DNA of 59,464 nucleotides from NCBI GenBank assembly GCA_019912315.1, contig JAIOJA010000027.1:1-59464 (forward strand), given 5' to 3'. This DNA comes from Planctomycetota bacterium (GTDB lineage: Bacteria > Planctomycetota > UBA8742 > UBA2392). This document shows, piece by piece, positions 28,212 through 37,027 of the stretch; positions within the stretch are counted from its first letter, which is position 1; each line of letters begins with the position of its first letter. A program made the position numbers and the translations under genes. Below the pieces are notes generated by a model. That model was not told where the DNA came from. It saw only the letters and a list, made by a program, of their open reading frames with translations, and searched no databases.

Positions 28212-29240
28212 ATGGCGAAGGATCGTGCAAAGAAGTCTGCCACGCCCGTCACCGACCCCTTTGACGATGTCGAAGCCAAGAGCATCACCGAGATCGAACT
28301 CGACCAGCGGGTTGACCTCGAACGCGAAGCCCTGCCAGCCGCCGCGCGCCTGACAGACCTGCCCATGAAGTGGGTGCTGGTCACCCTGCTGGTCTGTATC
28401 GGCGTGTCCGAGCTCGGCCAGCGCGTCGAGCGCAAGCACCTGTTGCAGGCCGCCCGCGAATCCGGGTTGCTTAAAGAAGAAGAGATCGAGCAGGCCGAAC
28501 ACACCAACGAGCTGATCGACGAGCGCGAACGCATCCGCAAGCGGATTGACGAAGTGAGGGAGCGGCGCCGCGAATTCGACGAGTTGCGCCAGGAAGACGA
28601 CGCAACTCCCGAGCCCGAAGCCGAGGCGGACATCCCCCTGACGCTGGAAGGACTACGCGCGAAGTTGCGCAGCCTGGCGGGCGACGACTACGACGACTAC
28701 CGCCGCTTTGCGACGCTGATCGCGCTGTTGATCGGCGGGCTGGGGTTGATCCTGCTCGCGGTTTTCGTGCGGGCGCTGGCGGCTGCTTTGATCGGCGGTG
28801 CGGCTGGCGCGATCGCATTCCTGCTGCAGATGGACCCGTGGGTCATGTGGGCGTGCGCCGGCGCGGGCGCATTGATCGGGGCGGCGCTGGCGCCGAAGCT
28901 GCTGCTGGCCAACATGCTGTTCAACGTGACGATTGCGGGCTTCGTGCTGGGCGGAACGGCCTTCGGCGGGGGCGTATACCTTGCAACCGGGCACGAGTTA
29001 TACGCGATTTTCGGGCTGGGCATCGGGCTGGTGATCGGCGCGCTGATCGGCTTCAAGTTCTCGCGCCAGTTGTTTCTGAGTGCCGTGCTGGCAAACGCGG
29101 CCGGGTTCGCGACGCTGGTGCTGTGGCTTGCCTGGGGAGAATTGTTTCCGCACTTCTGGGCGGTGACCTTCGGCGGGCTGATGATTGTAGACGCGGTCGC
29201 AACGCGCATCTATCACCGCGTGCGCTGGTCAACCTCGTAG
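28212..29240 (+). CDS. multi-pass membrane protein with N-terminal coiled coil
   Basis: 342 residues. A polar Lys/Asp-rich start (1-48), a first helix (MKWVLVTLLVCIGVSELGQRV), a Glu/Arg-rich coiled coil (about 75-140), then six or more tightly packed helices rich in Gly and Ala (165-335), resembling glycine-zipper membrane proteins. No known family recognised. It has no clear ribosome-binding site because the sequence before the ATG is the right arm of the 7-nt repeat hairpin. Same direction as prkA, so probably its operon partner. Confidence 0.7.
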   Translation: MAKDRAKKSATPVTDPFDDVEAKSITEIELDQRVDLEREALPAAARLTDLPMKWVLVTLLVCIGVSELGQRVERKHLLQAARESGLLKEEEIEQAEHTNELIDERERIRKRIDEVRERRREFDELRQEDDATPEPEAEADIPLTLEGLRAKLRSLAGDDYDDYRRFATLIALLIGGLGLILLAVFVRALAAALIGGAAGAIAFLLQMDPWVMWACAGAGALIGAALAPKLLLANMLFNVTIAGFVLGGTAFGGGVYLATGHELYAIFGLGIGLVIGALIGFKFSRQLFLSAVLANAAGFATLVLWLAWGELFPHFWAVTFGGLMIVDAVATRIYHRVRWSTS

Positions 29241-29274
29241 CGCCGGGGCCCGCGCCCGTACGGATCACAACGGA

Positions 29275-29308
29275 AAGCGGGGACAGGCCGAGCAGCCTCT
29301 CCCCGCTT
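29275..29308 (-). terminator. hairpin downstream of tRNA-Arg(CCG)
   Basis: The 9-bp stem AAGCGGGGA/TCCCCGCTT (29275-29283 with 29300-29308) with an inner AGGC/GCCT helix lies 11 nt after the tRNA on its strand. The identical 9-bp stem follows tRNA-Arg(CCT) at 48027. No long T-run, so either a weak terminator or a 3' processing signal. Confidence 0.55.
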
Positions 29309-29319
29309 GCGTTTGAGAT

Positions 29320-29396
29320 TGGCACGCCCGGCAGGATTCGAACCTGCGACCTGCGGCTCCGGAAACCGCCGCTCTATCCAACTGAGCTACGGGCGC
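29320..29396 (-). tRNA. tRNA-Arg (anticodon CCG)
   Basis: Complete cloverleaf read on the minus strand: acceptor GCGCCCG with CGGGCGT, D arm GCTC...GAGC, anticodon stem GCGGT/GCCGC around loop TTCCGGA (anticodon at 29360-29362, reading codon CGG), T arm GCAGG-TTCGAAT-CCTGC, discriminator G, and an encoded CCA at 29320-29322. Confidence 0.97.
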
Positions 29397-29502
29397 GTGA
29401 ATATGAACGATACGCGGGTTCAACCTTGCGTCAATCACGGGAGGTAACGCGAAACGGGGCCGGGCCTCGCCGCTGCGAGCCCGGCCCCGCGGCGCCTTGC
29501 CT

Positions 29503-29730
29503 CTAACTTTCCTCGATCGTGACACCGAGCTGGCGCAGATATTCAAGCACCTTTTCAAGATGCTCGGTGTCGCCCTCGAGCGCGAGCTCAAGAAAGCCAT
29601 GCTCGTCCGTCACGTTGGCGCGGACGATGTTGAAAGCCACGCCAAAACGAGTCGAGATGTTGTGAAGGATTGGCTCGCGGATCAGCTTCTGGGGAAAACT
29701 GAGCGAAAGCTTACGGATAGTTGCCGACAT
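29503..29730 (-). CDS. stand-alone NIL-domain protein
   Basis: 75 residues starting at the ATG at 29730, with GGGAG upstream; the frame is open to 29838 but the extension has no resemblance to the family. The whole protein is a NIL domain (KLSLSFPQKLIREPILHNISTRFGVAFNIVRANVTDEHGFLELALEGD), the small ferredoxin-like fold found at the C-terminus of the MetN methionine-importer ATPase and in some ferredoxins, where it senses methionine. No ABC or ferredoxin gene is adjacent. Free-standing copies are thought to be small-molecule sensors; the ligand here is unknown. Confidence 0.85.
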   Translation of the reverse strand: MSATIRKLSLSFPQKLIREPILHNISTRFGVAFNIVRANVTDEHGFLELALEGDTEHLEKVLEYLRQLGVTIEES

Positions 29731-29870
29731 TGTTACTCCCGGTTGCGCTTCGCCACGCGAAGCAACTGAGCCCATACATTCTAGACGCAAAACGCGGCGC
29801 GCAACATCCCTGAAAACCCCAATTTCATACGCTCGCAAGCGGCCTGCCAGATCACTTGCCTTCGCGCTGC

Positions 29871-32800
29871 CTAACCCCGCAGTCGGTCCGCAAGCTCGCG
29901 CGTTTTCAAACGGTACGTCTCAAGCAGCTTCTGGTAGTCCTGCCGCTCCTGCTCTGTCCGGCCCTTGGGCTCTTCGCCCGCCAGCAGGTCGCGCAAACGG
30001 GTCATCCACTCCTGGGCACCCTGACGGTCAGCCAGTTCCTCCAGGTGCAGAAGCGCCATGTCGTACATCAGCGCCATCCGTTGACTTGTCAACAGGTGCG
30101 GCGCTCCCAGAGCGGACAGCAACGCCGACCGTGCCTGCCGGGCGTAGTCGGCGGATTTTTCGCCCCTGGCCAGATCCCGCAGAATCAGCGCCTTGACGTG
30201 ATACGCGCGCACGTGCTCGCCCAGCAGCAGTTGCGCGCGCTCGGCATAGCTCAGCGCGTCGCCCAGTCGCCCGTTCTTCTGCTCGGCTTGTGCGGCGGCC
30301 AGGTATTGCATGGCAAGGGCGCTCATCTCGCCCAGCTTGTCGCGGGCGTGCCCGGCCAGCTCTACGTAGCGCTGCCACTCCGGCGTGCCTTCGTCCATCG
30401 TGATCTGGGCAAAGGTAATCACATCCAGCGCACGGCTGTACGCGCTCCGGGCCTTCACAATCTGATCCGTCTCAAAGCGCAACGCCTCGTGTTCCCAGTA
30501 CAGGTCGCCGCCCTTGATCAGCGCCTCGGGCTCGGTGTAGGCGCGCACGAAGTCCTTGCTGCCCTTGACAGTCAGGGCATCGCGCTCATCGGGGTCATCA
30601 ATCTGTCCCGCCATGGCAAGGTAGATGTCGCCGCGTGTAGCGAACAGCTGCGCCGAGTCGGAGATGGAGAAACCCTCTTCCACCTTGCCGAGCGCGCGAT
30701 CCAGCTTGCCCTCGCGCAACAACGCGTCGGCTTCATCACGGATGATGCGCTGCCGCAGGTCGTCCATGTCGCGCTGGATAGACGCGACGTCGTCGTCCGG
30801 GTCCGCGGCGGCAAGAATCTTTTCAAGCTCGCGCAGGCGCTGATACGGGTCTTTGACAAACCACGCCCGCTTGCGGCGTACCTCGGCGATCTCGACCAGA
30901 AAGTCCAGCGGCGCGATCTCGTAGGCGTCCAGCGCGATCGTGTAGTACTCCAGAGCGCGCGAGGCCTCGAAGTATGCAAGACGCTGGGCAGCCACGCCGC
31001 GCAAACGAATGGGCAGATTCAGCTTGCCCGGGTCATCCGGTTTGTCGATCAGACGCCCCGTGGTCGCCAGTGCCTCGCGGTACGCCACGATTGCCTTGTT
31101 CCGAACGTCGGCGGCCTCTTCGTCTTTGCCGGCGCTGAGAAGAAACTTGTAGCGCTTCAGAAGCTGCTGGCCGTAGTCGAGCTGCAATTGCGCCAGCGAC
31201 AGGTAGACGCCGTGCATCAGTTCGGGGCGGTCTTTCAGGGCGCCTATCAGTTGCCCGAAAGTCTTCAGCGCCTCGTCGTAATTTCCCGTTTCTTCATAGA
31301 ACTGCTTGAGCCAGTCCAGCGCCTCGACGTTTTCCGGGTTCAGCAGCGTAGCGGCCCGAATGAACTCACTGGCCGCCATCCGCCTGGCGGGCTCGCTGAT
31401 GGCCATCACTTCGCCATTCTCGTCCTTCAGGTCGATCTGCCGGGCGTGAACGCCCTCGACGCCCAGGCCGGTCTTGAACAGCTTGTTCGACAGAATCCGC
31501 CGCGCGCGATCGGAAAGCGTAAGCATGTTCTTCAGCAGCGTATCCATCTCGGCTCGGCGTTCGTCGAGAGTGCTGCCTTCCTTGGGCTTGCGGATCAGCT
31601 CGGTCGCGAGGTCCAGATAGAACTGGGTCAGAGCCGCGCTGATTTCGCCGTCCATGGGGCGCGCGTTGAACACCGTGCGCAGCAGCTCTTCCGCGTAGGC
31701 CCGCAGGTCCGGGTCGCGGGTCAGCCACATGCCAATGGCAATCTGGCGCCCGCTGCCCTCAACAATGCCGTGCCCTTCGTCGTTGCCCGGGTCAAGCTCG
31801 ATTGCTTCGCGCATCAGGGTCGTGACCAGCACCAACTGCTGCCGAAACGCCTGCTTGTCTTGCAGGCGCCGGATCAACCCGTACCAGGTCGGCACCCCGT
31901 CGTCGCCGGAAATCGCCTTGTACTCCGCGCGCCAGCCGCGCACGAGCGCATCCGCTTCGTTCACGGCGCGCTGGCGCAAGCCCGCCGCTTTCAACTGCAA
32001 GGCGGGCCTGTAGTCCGGGTGGCGGTTCAGCTCCTCGGCCAGCAGGCTTGTCGCCTCGGCACGCGTGGGTGCGCCCTCTTCGCCCTTGTCGCTCAGGATG
32101 CCGGCTTTTTCGAACAGCAGTTGCGCCAACAGGAAGCGCAGACCTTTGTAACCCGGCTTCAGCTTCAGCGCGCGGCGCAGATATTTCTCGGCGGTCGCGT
32201 CGGCCGCTGTTCCGCGGCCATAGGCATCGGCAGCTTCGATCAGCGTCGCGGCCATGGCGGCGTTGGGCGTGACACCCTGCTCGCGCAGCGCGATCAGGTC
32301 GGTGTACAGCTTGCGTGCGAAATCCAGTAACGGCTGAAGCTCGGTCGGGATGTCCTTCTCGCCGCCCTTGCCGGACAAGCTGAGGCGCGTTTCGAATTCC
32401 TTCAGCGACGTACGCGCGCGGGCCTCAACCAGTTGTTCCGTGCGCCCGTACTGTCGCTCGTATTCGTTCAGCAGACTCTTGGCGCGGTTCAGCTTGTCCT
32501 CGTCAACACCCTGTTCATTGAGCGCAACGCGGGTCAGTTCACTGGCAAGGTTCACGCGCGCGCCGGGGTAGCGATCCGACTTGGCGATCGTTTCCTCGAA
32601 TGCGGCGACGGCCTTGTCATGCTCCCCCATCGCCGAATACGCCAGCCCGCGCGGGTTGGCAAGCAGCGCTTCGACATCGTTTTTTGCACGTTCATCACGC
32701 CAGGACAGATCGACGTGATTCGCGGCTTTTTCCAGTAACGCCAGTGCGTGCTCGGGCTCATGGCGGTAGATGCTGACCAGCGCAAGCGCGGCGTACACGC

Positions 32801-34370
32801 GCGCCGGGTCGTAGCGGTACGTTCGTGCTTCACTTTCCAGCGCGTGCCGGAAGTGCTCCTCGGCCTGGCTTAGCAGCTCCTGCTGTCGCTGCTCATCGGG
32901 CTCTATGATGGCCTGTTCCTGGTACACGCGCCCAAGGTTGAACCATGCGACATGATTGCCCGAATCGTGGGCCAGCGTGTGGCTCCAGAGGCTGACACTG
33001 CCTGCCCAGCTCTTTGTCGCCTGCGTGGTTGCGAAGGTGTACAGACCAACGACGATTGCCAGTACCACGGCGCCTGCGGGCGCGACAATCACGCGCAGGG
33101 ATTCCTTCTTGCGAAGTTGCTCCAACGCCAGCACACCCATTGCCGCGACAGCGATGCAAAAACCGATGCTGGGTATGTACAGGTAGCGTTCGGCGAAGAC
33201 GGTCCCGATCTGCACCAGGATGTTGCTCACCGGGCTGAGCGCGATCAGGAACCACAAGGCGCAAAAACCAGCCACGCCCCAGGCCATGGCGCGGCGCGTG
33301 TCCCAGCCTTCACGCGATTCGCGCCAGCCGATCAGCCCGACAGCGACAAGCGCAATCAGGATCAGCAGCCCAATGATCACCGGCAGGCTAAAGCCGGTCT
33401 GCACGGGCAGGTCCACCGCGGCGTGCAGCGGGTAGCCCGCGATCAATACCTGAAAGTCGCGAGTGATGGCGCTGACGGCCGTGAGCAACGACTCGAACTT
33501 GTTTGCGCCGTAGGGCTCACGCATGAGCCCGCTGCCAATGTGTGACGCCAGGGCCGTGAACAGCAGCGCGACGATCCAGAAAGGGGCCTGTGCCAGCGCG
33601 CGTTTTGGTTTCGAAAGCGCGTGCAGTTTGTGCCCGCGGAATAGTTCCATCAGCAGCAGCAGGGCCGGCAGGACCACGCTGGTCATCTTTGACAGCAAAG
33701 CAAAGACGAAAAACAGCAGCGCGAAAGACCAGCTCAGGCGCGTGCTTTCGCGGACCCGTTGCACGAAACTTTCGCTCGACATGAGCCCGGTACGGGAGCG
33801 CCGCGCGGACAGGTAGAAGTTCGCCGACAGCAGCAGGAAGAAGGTCGAAAGCAGATCCTTACGCGAACTCAACCAGCTGACGGCTTCCACGTGTACCGGG
33901 TGCACCGCGAACAGCAGACCTGCAACGCCGCCGATCCAGCGCCGCCCGGTCAGTCGATAGGCGAACAGCATGACCAGCAGGCTGATCAGCACATGCAGCA
34001 CGAGGTTCGTCGCGTGGTAGCCGGTGGAGTCATAGCCGTCAAAGGCGTAGTTGACAGCGTAGCTGAGGTCGCGAATGGGCAGGTACTCGTTGCCGAGTTC
34101 CTCGCGTGGCGCGCTGGGGTTGAACCAGTACTGAAAGTTCTCCCACGACATCTCGCGGATGTGGCGGTTCTCCGTAATCAGCCAGTTGTCGTCCCAGTTG
34201 GTAAAACCGTTGTCGAGCCCGCCGCCATAGGAGACCAGCGAGCCAACAACAATCAGCCCTGCGAACAGCCAAAGCAGCCACTTCGGCGACTTAAACGCAC
34301 CGGTGGGCTTCGGGACTTCCTTGTCGGGGTCTGATTTCTTCTTACTCACGGGCGGACTATCCGGGGTCAC
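29871..34370 (-). CDS. giant TMTC-like membrane glycosyltransferase with long TPR tail
   Basis: 1499 residues from a GTG at 34370 with no clear ribosome-binding site. A 30-residue Lys/Pro-rich cytoplasmic start precedes about eleven transmembrane helices (32-460). The first outer loop holds the DD motif of GT-C enzymes (Trp59-Asp60-Asp61), and FAVHPVHVEAVSWLSSRKDLLSTFF is the diagnostic loop of TMTC/DUF1736 proteins, which transfer mannose from a lipid carrier to protein. From about 470 to the end come some twenty TPR-like helical pairs, far more than in typical bacterial members. Likely a surface O-glycosyltransferase or a scaffold; the substrate is unknown. A heptamer array lies just upstream. 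Confidence 0.85.
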   Translation of the reverse strand: MTPDSPPVSKKKSDPDKEVPKPTGAFKSPKWLLWLFAGLIVVGSLVSYGGGLDNGFTNWDDNWLITENRHIREMSWENFQYWFNPSAPREELGNEYLPIRDLSYAVNYAFDGYDSTGYHATNLVLHVLISLLVMLFAYRLTGRRWIGGVAGLLFAVHPVHVEAVSWLSSRKDLLSTFFLLLSANFYLSARRSRTGLMSSESFVQRVRESTRLSWSFALLFFVFALLSKMTSVVLPALLLLMELFRGHKLHALSKPKRALAQAPFWIVALLFTALASHIGSGLMREPYGANKFESLLTAVSAITRDFQVLIAGYPLHAAVDLPVQTGFSLPVIIGLLILIALVAVGLIGWRESREGWDTRRAMAWGVAGFCALWFLIALSPVSNILVQIGTVFAERYLYIPSIGFCIAVAAMGVLALEQLRKKESLRVIVAPAGAVVLAIVVGLYTFATTQATKSWAGSVSLWSHTLAHDSGNHVAWFNLGRVYQEQAIIEPDEQRQQELLSQAEEHFRHALESEARTYRYDPARVYAALALVSIYRHEPEHALALLEKAANHVDLSWRDERAKNDVEALLANPRGLAYSAMGEHDKAVAAFEETIAKSDRYPGARVNLASELTRVALNEQGVDEDKLNRAKSLLNEYERQYGRTEQLVEARARTSLKEFETRLSLSGKGGEKDIPTELQPLLDFARKLYTDLIALREQGVTPNAAMAATLIEAADAYGRGTAADATAEKYLRRALKLKPGYKGLRFLLAQLLFEKAGILSDKGEEGAPTRAEATSLLAEELNRHPDYRPALQLKAAGLRQRAVNEADALVRGWRAEYKAISGDDGVPTWYGLIRRLQDKQAFRQQLVLVTTLMREAIELDPGNDEGHGIVEGSGRQIAIGMWLTRDPDLRAYAEELLRTVFNARPMDGEISAALTQFYLDLATELIRKPKEGSTLDERRAEMDTLLKNMLTLSDRARRILSNKLFKTGLGVEGVHARQIDLKDENGEVMAISEPARRMAASEFIRAATLLNPENVEALDWLKQFYEETGNYDEALKTFGQLIGALKDRPELMHGVYLSLAQLQLDYGQQLLKRYKFLLSAGKDEEAADVRNKAIVAYREALATTGRLIDKPDDPGKLNLPIRLRGVAAQRLAYFEASRALEYYTIALDAYEIAPLDFLVEIAEVRRKRAWFVKDPYQRLRELEKILAAADPDDDVASIQRDMDDLRQRIIRDEADALLREGKLDRALGKVEEGFSISDSAQLFATRGDIYLAMAGQIDDPDERDALTVKGSKDFVRAYTEPEALIKGGDLYWEHEALRFETDQIVKARSAYSRALDVITFAQITMDEGTPEWQRYVELAGHARDKLGEMSALAMQYLAAAQAEQKNGRLGDALSYAERAQLLLGEHVRAYHVKALILRDLARGEKSADYARQARSALLSALGAPHLLTSQRMALMYDMALLHLEELADRQGAQEWMTRLRDLLAGEEPKGRTEQERQDYQKLLETYRLKTRELADRLRG

Positions 34371-34418
34371 GCCGGGGAAGGCTTCACTATAGCGCGGTCA
34401 CGCGGAGTGACAAACAGG

Positions 34419-34487
34419 GGTATTCGGGAATCGGAAAGGCAACGGGAACCGGCGGTTGCCGATTCCCGACTGCCGAGCATCGATTTC
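34419..34487. repeat. inverted array of 7-nt units (GGGAATC type)
   Basis: The right half is five consecutive 7-nt units each beginning CG (34453-34487); the left half has GG every seven bases with one 5-nt phase slip. TCGGGAATCGG (34424-34434) pairs perfectly with 34459-34469 and GCAAC with GTTGC adds an inner helix. It lies between rplT and the TMTC-like gene, both on the minus strand, and may end the ribosomal-protein transcript. Confidence 0.7.
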
Positions 34488-34493
34488 CTGTGC

Positions 34494-34844
34494 TTACTTC
34501 GCGGTCTTGGCGGCTTCGGCGATCTTTGCAAAGGCCTGCGGGTCGCGAATTGCGATTTCGCTGAGGCTCTTGCGATTCAGCTCGATGTCCGCCTTCTTCA
34601 ACAGGTGAATCAGCTCGCTGTACGCGAGCCCGTTGGCGCGGGCTGCGGCGCTGAGGCGGGTGATCCAGAGACGGCGAAAGTCGCGCTTGCGCAGCGCGCG
34701 GTGAAACCAGGCGTAGCGCCATGCGCGTTCAACGGCGACACGTGCCTGGCGGTAGTTCTTGCGGCGCCCCCAGAAGCCCTTTGCGAGCTTGCGGAACTTC
34801 TTGTGACGACGCTGACGAGTGGTACGGGTTACGGCGTGCGGCAT
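34494..34844 (-). CDS. rplT: 50S ribosomal protein L20
   Basis: 116 residues, normal length. Binds 23S rRNA early in 50S assembly and, in several bacteria, represses its own operon. Signatures: [50 protein letters not shown] and the [33 protein letters not shown] C-terminal domain. Lies 65 bp after rpmI in the canonical infC-rpmI-rplT order. The ending [10 protein letters not shown] is a short basic tail. Confidence 0.98.
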   Translation of the reverse strand: MPHAVTRTTRQRRHKKFRKLAKGFWGRRKNYRQARVAVERAWRYAWFHRALRKRDFRRLWITRLSAAARANGLAYSELIHLLKKADIELNRKSLSEIAIRDPQAFAKIAEAAKTAK

Positions 34845-34909
34845 GACATTCTCCCTGGGTATCCGACCGGGTGAGCCTCAGCTCAGCTTGAAGCCGGTAG
34901 CGGTTGTCC

Positions 34910-35152
34910 CTATTCGTTGATTTCGGATTGCTTGGGCGTCGGGGCCGGCGGCTGACGGCGTACGCCCATCAGCTTTGCGACGTTGCGGGCGTGCGTGGGC
35001 GACAGCACGTGCGCGTGACGCTTGTTACGGCGCCGCTTCGGGCTTTTGGCACTCATCAAGTGCGAACGCCCCGCGTTGTAGTGCTTGATCTTGCCCTTCT
35101 TGGTGACCTTGAAGCGCTTGGATGCGCCCTTGTGGGTCTTCATTTTCGGCAT
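34910..35152 (-). CDS. rpmI: 50S ribosomal protein L35
   Basis: 80 residues from the ATG at 35152 (AGGAG about 9 nt upstream); a longer frame to 35248 is rejected because L35 begins MPKMKTHKGASKRFKVT. The core KIKHYNAGRSHLMSAKSPKRRRNKR is typical. It is about 15 residues longer than the usual L35, because of a Pro/Lys C-terminal tail (RRQPPAPTPKQSEINE). Middle gene of the infC operon. Confidence 0.97.
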   Translation of the reverse strand: MPKMKTHKGASKRFKVTKKGKIKHYNAGRSHLMSAKSPKRRRNKRHAHVLSPTHARNVAKLMGVRRQPPAPTPKQSEINE

Positions 35153-35292
35153 GGCGTACTTTCTCCTGCGTCTTGGCGGGCGGGTGAAATCCCCGGCTTG
35201 ATACCGCTGTCGATCGCCTGTCCCCGTTTGGGACGACCTGAATAGCAAAGGATGCGCCGTGTGGAAAGGGGGAGGCAGAAGGCGGGAAAGTT

Positions 35293-35318
35293 ACCGCCGC
35301 AGTTTGGGCTGCGGCGGT
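35293..35318 (-). promoter_or_regulatory. infC-rpmI intercistronic hairpin
   Basis: A perfect 10-bp stem (35293-35302 with 35309-35318) and a 6-nt loop sit 14 nt after the infC stop, in the 179-bp gap before rpmI. Read on the minus strand it is followed by AACTTT only, so it is a weak terminator at best. In other bacteria L20 controls rpmI-rplT at this position through structured RNA. Confidence 0.55.
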
Positions 35319-35331
35319 CAATCCAGAATCG

Positions 35332-36033
35332 CTAGACCGCTTTTTCGGTTTCCGGCGCGGGCACCTTTGGCGCGTCCGCGGACTTGCCTTCCTTTGCTTC
35401 TTTGGCCGCCTTGGCCTTGGCAATCGCGTCCGCCATCGCCTTTTCCTTGTCGCGCTCGACGGCTTTCTTGCGGGCGTTGCGCTCTTCAGCCGTAAGGGGC
35501 GTCAGCAGTAGATGCATTCGCTTGCCTTCACGACGAATGCCGGACTCAATTTTGCTGATGTCTTTGAGTTCTTCGACGAAGCGTTTGAGCAGTTCTTCAC
35601 CGCGCTCCGTGTGGGCCATTTCGCGACCCTTGAACCACACCTGAATCAGAACCTTGTCGCCCTTGTCCATGAAGCCCTTGGACTTCTTCAGGGCGACCTG
35701 AAGGTCGTGCTCAGCAGTATTGGGATGCAGGCGCACGCCCTTTACTTTGGCCTGGTGGGCCTTGCTGCCCTTCTGGCGCTTCTTCAGCGTGTACTTGTAC
35801 TGCCCGTAATTCATGATTTTGCATACGGGCGGGCGCGCCGTCGGAGAGATCTCAACCAGGTCAAGACCGGCCTCCTCGGCCATGCGCATGGCGGCATCGG
35901 TGTCGATTTCGCCGTGATTTACACCTTCATGATCGATCAGCTGGACACGCGGGATGCGGATGCGCCGGTTGATACGGTGATCGCCAAAGTTCTTGTTCTT
36001 GTCCATCGGCGGCGGACGGCGTTTTGACCTCAT
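35332..36033 (-). CDS. infC: translation initiation factor IF-3
   Basis: 233 residues. Keeps subunits apart and checks the start codon. The N-domain has NRRIRIPRVQLIDHEGVNHG and PPVCKIMNYGQYKY; the C-domain has KGVRLHPNTAEHDLQVALKKSKGFMDKGDKVLIQVWFKGREMAHTERG. The product is some 50 residues longer than the usual 175-180 because of an Ala/Lys/Glu-rich C-terminal extension (ERDKEKAMADAIAKAKAAKEAK...). The start is an ATG at 36033 (GGAG only 3 nt upstream), not the AUU seen in enterobacteria. A second ATG at 36006 is possible. Confidence 0.96.
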   Translation of the reverse strand: MRSKRRPPPMDKNKNFGDHRINRRIRIPRVQLIDHEGVNHGEIDTDAAMRMAEEAGLDLVEISPTARPPVCKIMNYGQYKYTLKKRQKGSKAHQAKVKGVRLHPNTAEHDLQVALKKSKGFMDKGDKVLIQVWFKGREMAHTERGEELLKRFVEELKDISKIESGIRREGKRMHLLLTPLTAEERNARKKAVERDKEKAMADAIAKAKAAKEAKEGKSADAPKVPAPETEKAV

Positions 36034-36487
36034 AGACTCCGTTCAGGCTAATTTTTCCTCAACCAATGCTGCCTACTGTGGAAAATATACCAGAGCAGGC
36101 TTGAGGGACAACCGCCGGCGGGCGGAACACGGGGTTAAATGAAGCAGGCCGACTGCGAAAGCCGGCCTGCAAGGGATTTAGGGCGCAGGCGAACAGAGAT
36201 AACTTCCGTCCCCCTTAAAAACGAAAGTCACGATCCCGCCCGCCTGCGCGAACCGTCCCGAATGCTGGGTTCCCCCCCTTAAAGGAAACCAACGAACCAA
36301 CGGGGCGGCATAACATCGTTGTCAATGCACGAACTATACCTCGCGATTTGTCACCTGCGGGTAATTTCTCGATTTTCGTGCATCTTCCTTTGGGAAACGC
36401 GCAAAGCCCTCGGCTGCTCTTCGCAGATTCGCAATCACCCTTCAGTTCGGCCCCTCACCGCGCCGATACAGCATGCCGGAGGCTTTC
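36034..36487. other. 454-bp divergent intergenic region between infC and the STAS gene
   Basis: No convincing gene; the open frames here are short and without family resemblance. It must hold the infC promoter and leader (minus strand) and the STAS-gene promoter (plus strand). A strong hairpin lies at 36144-36170, and CCCCCTTAAA occurs twice (near 36210 and 36275). The part from about 36310 to 36430 is visibly richer in A and T than its surroundings. Confidence 0.6.
36144..36170 (-). promoter_or_regulatory. hairpin in the infC leader
   Basis: GCAGGCCG (36144-36151) pairs perfectly with 36163-36170, and within the loop a GC-GAAA-GC mini-stem can form. On the minus strand it is followed by TTCATTTAA and lies about 110 nt before infC, a position suited to an attenuator or leader control element. 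Confidence 0.5.
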
Positions 36488-37000
36488 ATGCTCAAACGCA
36501 TCACAGAACGCATTCGCAAGGCCTGGGCTGAGACCGCACCGGCGTACACCGGTGCGCCGACGCGGCTGAACCCGTGCACGCACCTGGCCGGACGTTTGAG
36601 CCTTACCAACGCGGCCTATTTAAGGAAGCAACTCTGGCGCCTGCTGTGGCAGCGCAGCCGTGTGGTAGCCCTGGATTGCAGCAAGGTCCGCTTCATGGAC
36701 GGCAGCGCGCTGGCGGTAATGATCGAGTTCGCCGATGCCTGCAAAGACGCCGGCACTACCCTGCGCCTGCTGGAGCCCAGCAACAATGTGATGAACGCGT
36801 TTTCGATGTACGGGCTGGATGAAGTGCTGACAAGCCTGGCCGAGTTCAACGAACTTGAAGTCGACGGTTTGCTGATTGTGCTGGAAGAAGATTTTTTGGA
36901 CAGCATCCGACTGCCCGCCCTGGTAATCGAAGAGGAAGAGCTCGCGGAGTCGCTGCGACTGCCGGTCATCGACGCCAACGACTACAAAGACGCCGCGTAG
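36488..37000 (+). CDS. STAS-domain (anti-sigma-factor-antagonist-like) protein
   Basis: 170 residues from the ATG at 36488, with GGAGG 5 nt upstream. A STAS domain spans about 33-125: HLAGRLSLTNAAYLRKQLW, then VVALDCSKVRFMDGSALAVMIEFADACKDAG, where Ser73 in DGSA is at the position phosphorylated in SpoIIAA-type antagonists. The C-terminal 45 residues are strongly acidic (EEEELAESLRLP) and not part of the standard fold. Could act in partner switching or, MlaB-like, in lipid transport (MlaB STAS proteins lack the extra tail). No kinase or phosphatase partner is next to it. Confidence 0.85.
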   Translation: MLKRITERIRKAWAETAPAYTGAPTRLNPCTHLAGRLSLTNAAYLRKQLWRLLWQRSRVVALDCSKVRFMDGSALAVMIEFADACKDAGTTLRLLEPSNNVMNAFSMYGLDEVLTSLAEFNELEVDGLLIVLEEDFLDSIRLPALVIEEEELAESLRLPVIDANDYKDAA

Positions 37001-37027
37001 CAATTGCCGCTAGCTGACGCGTCGCGC

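Noticed and set aside
29856..32330. An 824-residue open frame on the plus strand opposite the TMTC/TPR gene
   Set aside because: Low-complexity Arg/Gln/Leu/Val composition, and the minus-strand frame has clear TPR and membrane structure over the same DNA.
36319..36531. Small plus-strand gene in the infC-STAS gap
   Set aside because: No ribosome-binding site, no family resemblance, and it runs into the STAS coding region in another frame.
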